Below the pieces are notes generated by a model. That model had not been told where the DNA came from. It saw only the letters and a program-made list of their open reading frames with translations, and ran no database searches. A program made the position numbers and the translations under genes. Positions 59,797 to 64,000 of a stretch of DNA of 64,000 nucleotides are shown here, one piece after another. The DNA is from Peribacillus psychrosaccharolyticus ATCC 23296 (GTDB lineage Bacteria; Bacillota; Bacilli; Bacillales; DSM-1321): positions 1 to 64,000 of the forward strand of contig NZ_AJTN02000183.1 of assembly GCF_000305495.1 (NCBI RefSeq), written 5' to 3'. The stretch's first letter is position 1. Each line of letters starts with the position of its first letter.

Positions 59797-61509
59797 TTAA
59801 ACTTTAAAGATTGCTACTGAAGTATTAAGATCTTCAGCCAAGCTAGCTAATGTTTGCGATGTTGCAGCAGTTTCTTCACTAGCTGCTGCAGCTTCTTCAC
59901 TAGCTGTTGCGATACTTTCGATTGATCTCATCGCCTCAATTGAGTGTACGGACTGCTGCTCACTTGCAGAAGTAATACTCTCAATAGACTTCATCACTGC
60001 TTTTGATTGTTCAGACTGCTTTTGACTAGCTAACTCAATTTCGGCTGTTTTATTTGAAGCCTGTACTACCATCTTTGCAATCGACTCGAAGGCAGCACCT
60101 GTTTTAATAGAGTGATCCACCCCATATTGTACGGCCGAAACACTGCTTTTAGTGCTGGCTTGAATGCCTTGAATAATGTCATGTATTTCTTTAGTTGATT
60201 CTCTACTTTTCTCCGCTAAACTCTTCACTTCATTTGCCACAACAGCAAAACCTTTGCCCTGTTCTCCTGCACGTGCGGCCTCAATCGCTGCATTTAATGC
60301 TAAAAGATTCGTCTGGTTAGATATATCTTCAATAACCTTTATAATTTCCCCAATTTTACTAGTATCCTGTTCAAGGATAGACATGTGCTCTCTTACTGTG
60401 GTCATACCATCAATGGAGTGTTTAACAATCTCGCGTCCATTCTGAGATTCAATGGATAGGGACTGTCCAATGAATGCAGTTTCTTGAGCTGTTTTAGCAA
60501 CTGTATCAATGACGATGTTCAACTCTTTAAATAAGCTAAACATTTTTTTGGCATCATTCGCTTGAACATCTGCGCCATTTGCAATTTCTGTAAATACCTG
60601 GGTGATTATTTGAGCGTCATTCGCCTGAGTTGAAGCACTACTTGCCACTTCTTCAGTTGTAGCTGATATTTCCTGAGCTGAAGCTGCTACACTCTCTGCT
60701 GATTGTAAAATACTCTTGGTTGTTTTTCTAAGACTGGCGGTCATCGCTTGAATGGATTTAGCTAGAACGCCTACTTCATCTTTAGTGTCGATCGTAGTGG
60801 ACACCGTAAAGTCACCTTCAGCTACTTTACCTACTAAATCAACTACCTCTTTAAGCGGTTTTACAATCAGTTGAGAAATTAGATATCCAAAACCAATGCT
60901 AAAAAAGAACGAAATGATTAATATGATACTTGTTGTGGTTCTAGTAGAGGTGTATGCTTCTGTTGAATCAAGATTTGACTGTTCAGCCTTTTCGACATTG
61001 AAAGCACTAAGGTCTTTTATAAAATTCTGAGCTTTATCTCCTTTTGCTTTGAATTCAGGTGCGATTGCTTGATAACCTTTCAAATCATTTGCATACCCTA
61101 ATTTTATTGCTTCATCTAGGATAGCGTAATAGTCAGTAAAAGCTGAATCTAGGTTTTTAAGAATCTTTTTTTCTTCGTCTATAAGATAACCGCTTGAATA
61201 CAACGTTATATCAGAGTCAATTTCCTTCTGAATTTCTCTTATAATTGCTTGGTACTCATCCTTAGCTTCAGGCGTTTTAGCGACAAAAACTAAATCGCGT
61301 ATGTTTACACGTATACGCTGATAATTTGTTTCAATCCTACCTAATGTGCTTATCGGAATGACACGCTCAGTATACATGAAATCAAGATTTTGATCTGATT
61401 TCTCCAAATTATACAGTCCGTAAATCCCAACTATACCTAAGATAAAAGCCATTACTACAAAGGCACTAATTAATTTCACCGATGTCTTCAAATTTTTAAA
61501 CCACTTCAT
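59797..61509 (-). CDS. Methyl-accepting chemotaxis protein with four-helix sensor
   Basis: A 570-residue chemoreceptor. Helix 1 about 12-33, a roughly 155-residue extracellular four-helix-bundle sensor (4HB_MCP type; [38 protein letters not shown]), helix 2 about 192-214, HAMP about 214-268, then the signalling hairpin with [21 protein letters not shown] and [17 protein letters not shown] SigD-type -10 lies upstream. It should feed the CheA kinase; the ligand is unknown. Confidence 0.95.
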   Translation of the reverse strand: MKWFKNLKTSVKLISAFVVMAFILGIVGIYGLYNLEKSDQNLDFMYTERVIPISTLGRIETNYQRIRVNIRDLVFVAKTPEAKDEYQAIIREIQKEIDSDITLYSSGYLIDEEKKILKNLDSAFTDYYAILDEAIKLGYANDLKGYQAIAPEFKAKGDKAQNFIKDLSAFNVEKAEQSNLDSTEAYTSTRTTTSIILIISFFFSIGFGYLISQLIVKPLKEVVDLVGKVAEGDFTVSTTIDTKDEVGVLAKSIQAMTASLRKTTKSILQSAESVAASAQEISATTEEVASSASTQANDAQIITQVFTEIANGADVQANDAKKMFSLFKELNIVIDTVAKTAQETAFIGQSLSIESQNGREIVKHSIDGMTTVREHMSILEQDTSKIGEIIKVIEDISNQTNLLALNAAIEAARAGEQGKGFAVVANEVKSLAEKSRESTKEIHDIIQGIQASTKSSVSAVQYGVDHSIKTGAAFESIAKMVVQASNKTAEIELASQKQSEQSKAVMKSIESITSASEQQSVHSIEAMRSIESIATASEEAAAASEETAATSQTLASLAEDLNTSVAIFKV

Positions 61510-61701
61510 TTTAAAATCCTCTACTTTCTTATTATGTATTTATCTCAGGTGACTTCACAAAACATTTGAAACTCCTTGGGAAAAATCTAACGTAAGGGCA
61601 ATACTATTCATGGATGAGGTGGAAATATTTATATCTTAACTTTTTGTTAGAAAAGGATCCTATGTCCTACTTGTATGACAAGTCTGATAATGTACATAGT
61701 T

Positions 61702-61727
61702 ATATCGGCTCTGGTTAAAGAATTTCA
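61702..61727 (-). promoter_or_regulatory. Candidate SigD promoter for the chemoreceptor
   Basis: On the minus strand TGAA, 14 bases, GCCGATAT: an exact SigD -10 and a -35 one base from TAAA. It gives a leader of about 185 bases. The rest of 61510-61784 shows nothing else. Confidence 0.55.
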
Positions 61728-61788
61728 ATCAATAAGATTTGACCATATTTGTTAAAAATATACTTATTACCTATCATTCTAGATAACA

Positions 61789-61824
61789 AAAAGAGTCAGG
61801 GATCGTCATCCCTGACTCTTTATT
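61789..61824 (-). terminator. Terminator after adhE
   Basis: AAAGAGTCAGGGA (61790-61802) pairs perfectly with TCCCTGACTCTTT (61809-61821), with a T-rich tail on the minus strand (TTTGTTATC). Confidence 0.9.
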
Positions 61825-61833
61825 CTCTAAAGA

Positions 61834-64000
61834 TTAGACGCCTTTAAAGGCTTGACGGTAAACCTCGACTAACTCGGTTACAAGGGGAAGTTTTGGATTA
61901 GCCGTTGTGCACTGATCTTCAAATGCCCGATCGGCTAAATAGTCAACCTTCCTTTCGAAATCAGCTAGATCGACGCCATTCTTTTCAATACTCATCGGAA
62001 TATTCATCTCTTTGGCTAATTTTATAATCGCTTGTATAAGACTTTCCACTCCTTCTTCTGTTGTACGTGCAGGAAGTCCAAGCATCTTGGCTATTTCTGC
62101 ATAGCGCTTGTCAGCAATGAAGTGGTTATATTTTGGGAACGCTGTGAATTTAGTTGGTTTTGTCGCATTATAGCGAATAACATGCGGTAATAAAACCGCA
62201 TTAGCTCGTCCGTGGGCGATATTGAATTCAGGTCCAAGCTTGTGGGCTAGACTATGATTAATACCTAAGAATGCATTCGCAAAGGCCATGCCGGCAATTG
62301 TGGAAGCATTATGCACTTTCTCACGTGCTAACTCGTCGCTTCCATCATTGTAGGCTTTAGGCAGATAGTCAAAGATTAGCTGGATGGCTTTTATGGCCAG
62401 TCCGTCAGTATAATCATTTGCCATACATGATACATAGGATTCAATGGCATGTGTAAGAACATCCATCCCAGTATCAGCGGTAATGACCTTAGGAACCGTC
62501 ATGACAAACTGTGGGTCAATAATCGCGACATCAGGTGTCAGCTCGTAATCCGCTAATGGGTATTTAATATTGGCATCTTTGTCTGTAATAACGGCGAAAG
62601 AGGTAACTTCAGAACCCGTACCAGATGTCGTCGGAATCGCAACAAATTGAGCGTTAACACCTAGTTTCGGGTACTTAACAATCCGCTTACGAATATCTAG
62701 GAATTTTTGTTTAATGCCGAAGAATTCCATTTCAGGATATTCAAAGAACAACTGCATCCCTTTAGCGGCATCCATTACAGATCCACCACCAAGAGCGATA
62801 ATGACATCGGGTTGGAATTTATCCATCATTTCTGCGCCTTTTTCAACAGTATCGAGAGAAGGATCTGGTTCCACTTCTGAAAAAATCTGGCAGTGGATAT
62901 AATCTGGACGTTTTCTTAGGTAATAAAGCACTTTATCTACGTATCCTAACTCTACCATTGCAGGATCAGTAACAATCAACGCCTTAGTGATATTCGGCAT
63001 TTTGGCAAGGTACTGAACTGAATTTTTTTCGAAATAAATTTTGGAAGGGACCTTGAACCATTGCATATTGTTATTCCTTCTCGCTACCTTTTTTATATTA
63101 ATTAAGTTTATCGCTCCAACGTTTGTTGACACCGAATTGCCTCCATACGTACCGCAGCCAAGAGTAAGTGACGGCATATAGGCATTGTAAAGATCACCAA
63201 TTGCACCTTGTGAAGACGGTGCATTAACGATAATCCGGCCGGCTTTCATTCGTAAGCCAAATTCCTTAATGACAGTATCATTTGTAGTATGAATGACGGC
63301 TGAGTGGCCTGTTCCGCCAAACATTAGCATTTCCTCTGATCGAGTTAAGCCTTCTTCTAGACTATTAACTTTGTAACAGGCAAGTACTGGACTTAATTTT
63401 TCCCGGGATAAAGGAAATTGCGGCCCTACTCCTTCTAGCTCGGCAATCAGAATTTTCGTATGTGTTGGTACCGACACACCAGCCATTTCAGCAATTTTGA
63501 AAGCAGGCATACCGACAATGGCTGCATTAACAGCACAGCTTTGTTCATTAATGACTAATGTTTCTACCTTTTGTCGTTCTTCTGGAGTTAAAAAGTAGCA
63601 ATTATTTGATGTTAGTTCTTGTTTGACCTCAGAATATATTTCTTTATCGATAATCACCGCTTGTTCTGAGGCACAAATCATCCCATTGTCGAACGTCTTT
63701 GAAAGAATTAAATCATTTACTGCTTGAAGAACGTTTGCCGTCTTTTCAATATAACAAGGAACATTACCAGGTCCAACTCCAAGAGCCGGTTTTCCTGAAC
63801 TGTAAGCAGCTTTGACCATTCCTGAACCACCAGTTGCTAATATTAATGAAATCTTCGGATGGTTCATAAGACCTTGAGTAGCATCGATTGACGGTTTTTC
63901 AATCCACTGAATACAGTTCTCAGGCGCTCCTGCTTTAACCGCAGCATCCCGAAGAATTCTTGCGGCTTCACTACTGCTCTTCTGTGCAGAGGGGTGGAAG
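61834..64000 (-). CDS. adhE: Bifunctional acetaldehyde-CoA/alcohol dehydrogenase AdhE (5' end outside window)
   Basis: The visible 721 residues are the C-terminal five-sixths of AdhE; the frame runs open to the window edge. The aldehyde dehydrogenase half starts in view at FHPSAQKSSSEAARILRDAAVKAGAP and has its catalytic Cys in FDNGMICASEQAVI. The iron-dependent alcohol dehydrogenase half has GGGSVMDAAKGMQL, TTSGTGSEVTSFAVITD and metal-binding His in LTHAIESYVS and FLGINHSLAHKLG. It turns acetyl-CoA to ethanol while regenerating NAD, so with ldh it marks fermentative ability. The internal ATG at 63867 is not the start. Confidence 0.96.
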   Translation of the reverse strand, partial: FHPSAQKSSSEAARILRDAAVKAGAPENCIQWIEKPSIDATQGLMNHPKISLILATGGSGMVKAAYSSGKPALGVGPGNVPCYIEKTANVLQAVNDLILSKTFDNGMICASEQAVIIDKEIYSEVKQELTSNNCYFLTPEERQKVETLVINEQSCAVNAAIVGMPAFKIAEMAGVSVPTHTKILIAELEGVGPQFPLSREKLSPVLACYKVNSLEEGLTRSEEMLMFGGTGHSAVIHTTNDTVIKEFGLRMKAGRIIVNAPSSQGAIGDLYNAYMPSLTLGCGTYGGNSVSTNVGAINLINIKKVARRNNNMQWFKVPSKIYFEKNSVQYLAKMPNITKALIVTDPAMVELGYVDKVLYYLRKRPDYIHCQIFSEVEPDPSLDTVEKGAEMMDKFQPDVIIALGGGSVMDAAKGMQLFFEYPEMEFFGIKQKFLDIRKRIVKYPKLGVNAQFVAIPTTSGTGSEVTSFAVITDKDANIKYPLADYELTPDVAIIDPQFVMTVPKVITADTGMDVLTHAIESYVSCMANDYTDGLAIKAIQLIFDYLPKAYNDGSDELAREKVHNASTIAGMAFANAFLGINHSLAHKLGPEFNIAHGRANAVLLPHVIRYNATKPTKFTAFPKYNHFIADKRYAEIAKMLGLPARTTEEGVESLIQAIIKLAKEMNIPMSIEKNGVDLADFERKVDYLADRAFEDQCTTANPKLPLVTELVEVYRQAFKGV

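Overview
The window looks like chromosome of an aerobic to facultatively anaerobic, endospore-forming member of the Bacillaceae (Bacillus, Neobacillus or Mesobacillus type). The reasons are the low GC content, strong AGGAGG-type ribosome binding sites, CotH and YjcZ spore proteins, a YpzG-type small protein, a SigO/RsoA/YvrJ locus, and candidate SigB, SigD, SigL (sigma-54), ECF, Rex, Fur, CcpA and LexA sites of Bacillus type. I see no insertion sequence, prophage or CRISPR array. One tRNA gene is present.

Layout. 0-10 kb: catalase, small membrane proteins, a chemoreceptor, a 44-aa reverse-strand gene and two RsbR-like STAS proteins with SigB-like promoters, then a penicillin-acylase-family enzyme and an HSL-type esterase. 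10-14.6 kb: the two-subunit sigma factor SigO/RsoA divergent from YvrJ and a double-GNAT protein, then a frameshifted gene fusing an ArsR-type HTH to a GyrB-like ATPase fold, coupled to a methyltransferase. 14.6-22 kb: histidine phosphatase, a CotG-like/CotH spore-coat pair, cupin, a second sliding clamp (DnaN paralog) behind a LexA-like box, a DinB protein, a large secreted nucleotidase and TspO. 22-34 kb: a DUF4349 lipoprotein with an ECF-type promoter, amino-acid permease, a secreted nuclease gene broken by an in-frame TAA, a GAF-GGDEF protein, a lone HicB, GIY-YIG, YpzG, tRNA-Lys(CTT), PpiB, a SET protein, a CaiB-type CoA transferase, Rex-controlled lactate dehydrogenase, YjcZ and an M50-like membrane protein without the catalytic Glu.

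34-45 kb: a subtilase, then a seven-gene sugar operon (CUT1 binding protein, two permeases, YesM/YesN-type two-component system, GH1 enzyme, BglK-like ROK kinase). Together these suggest uptake of a beta-glucoside, phosphorylation inside the cell and cleavage by a 6-phospho-beta-glucosidase, under the two-component system and probably CcpA. 45-50.7 kb: an AcoR-like sigma-54 activator divergent from a zinc formaldehyde dehydrogenase with a near-perfect -24/-12 promoter, a Fur-boxed ferredoxin-NADP reductase and a membrane protein. 50.7-64 kb: a Bce-type antimicrobial-peptide module (regulator, kinase, ATPase and a doubly broken permease), an acyltransferase, a DUF2157/GDYXXLXY pair, an orphan LivJ-type binding protein, a second chemoreceptor with a SigD-like promoter, and the 3' five-sixths of adhE, which runs off the window end.

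Three genes (HTH-GyrB-like, nuclease, BceB-like permease) carry frameshifts or in-frame stops. This is either real gene decay or sequence error, and should be settled before anything is built on them. All family calls come from reading motifs by eye; no database search was run.
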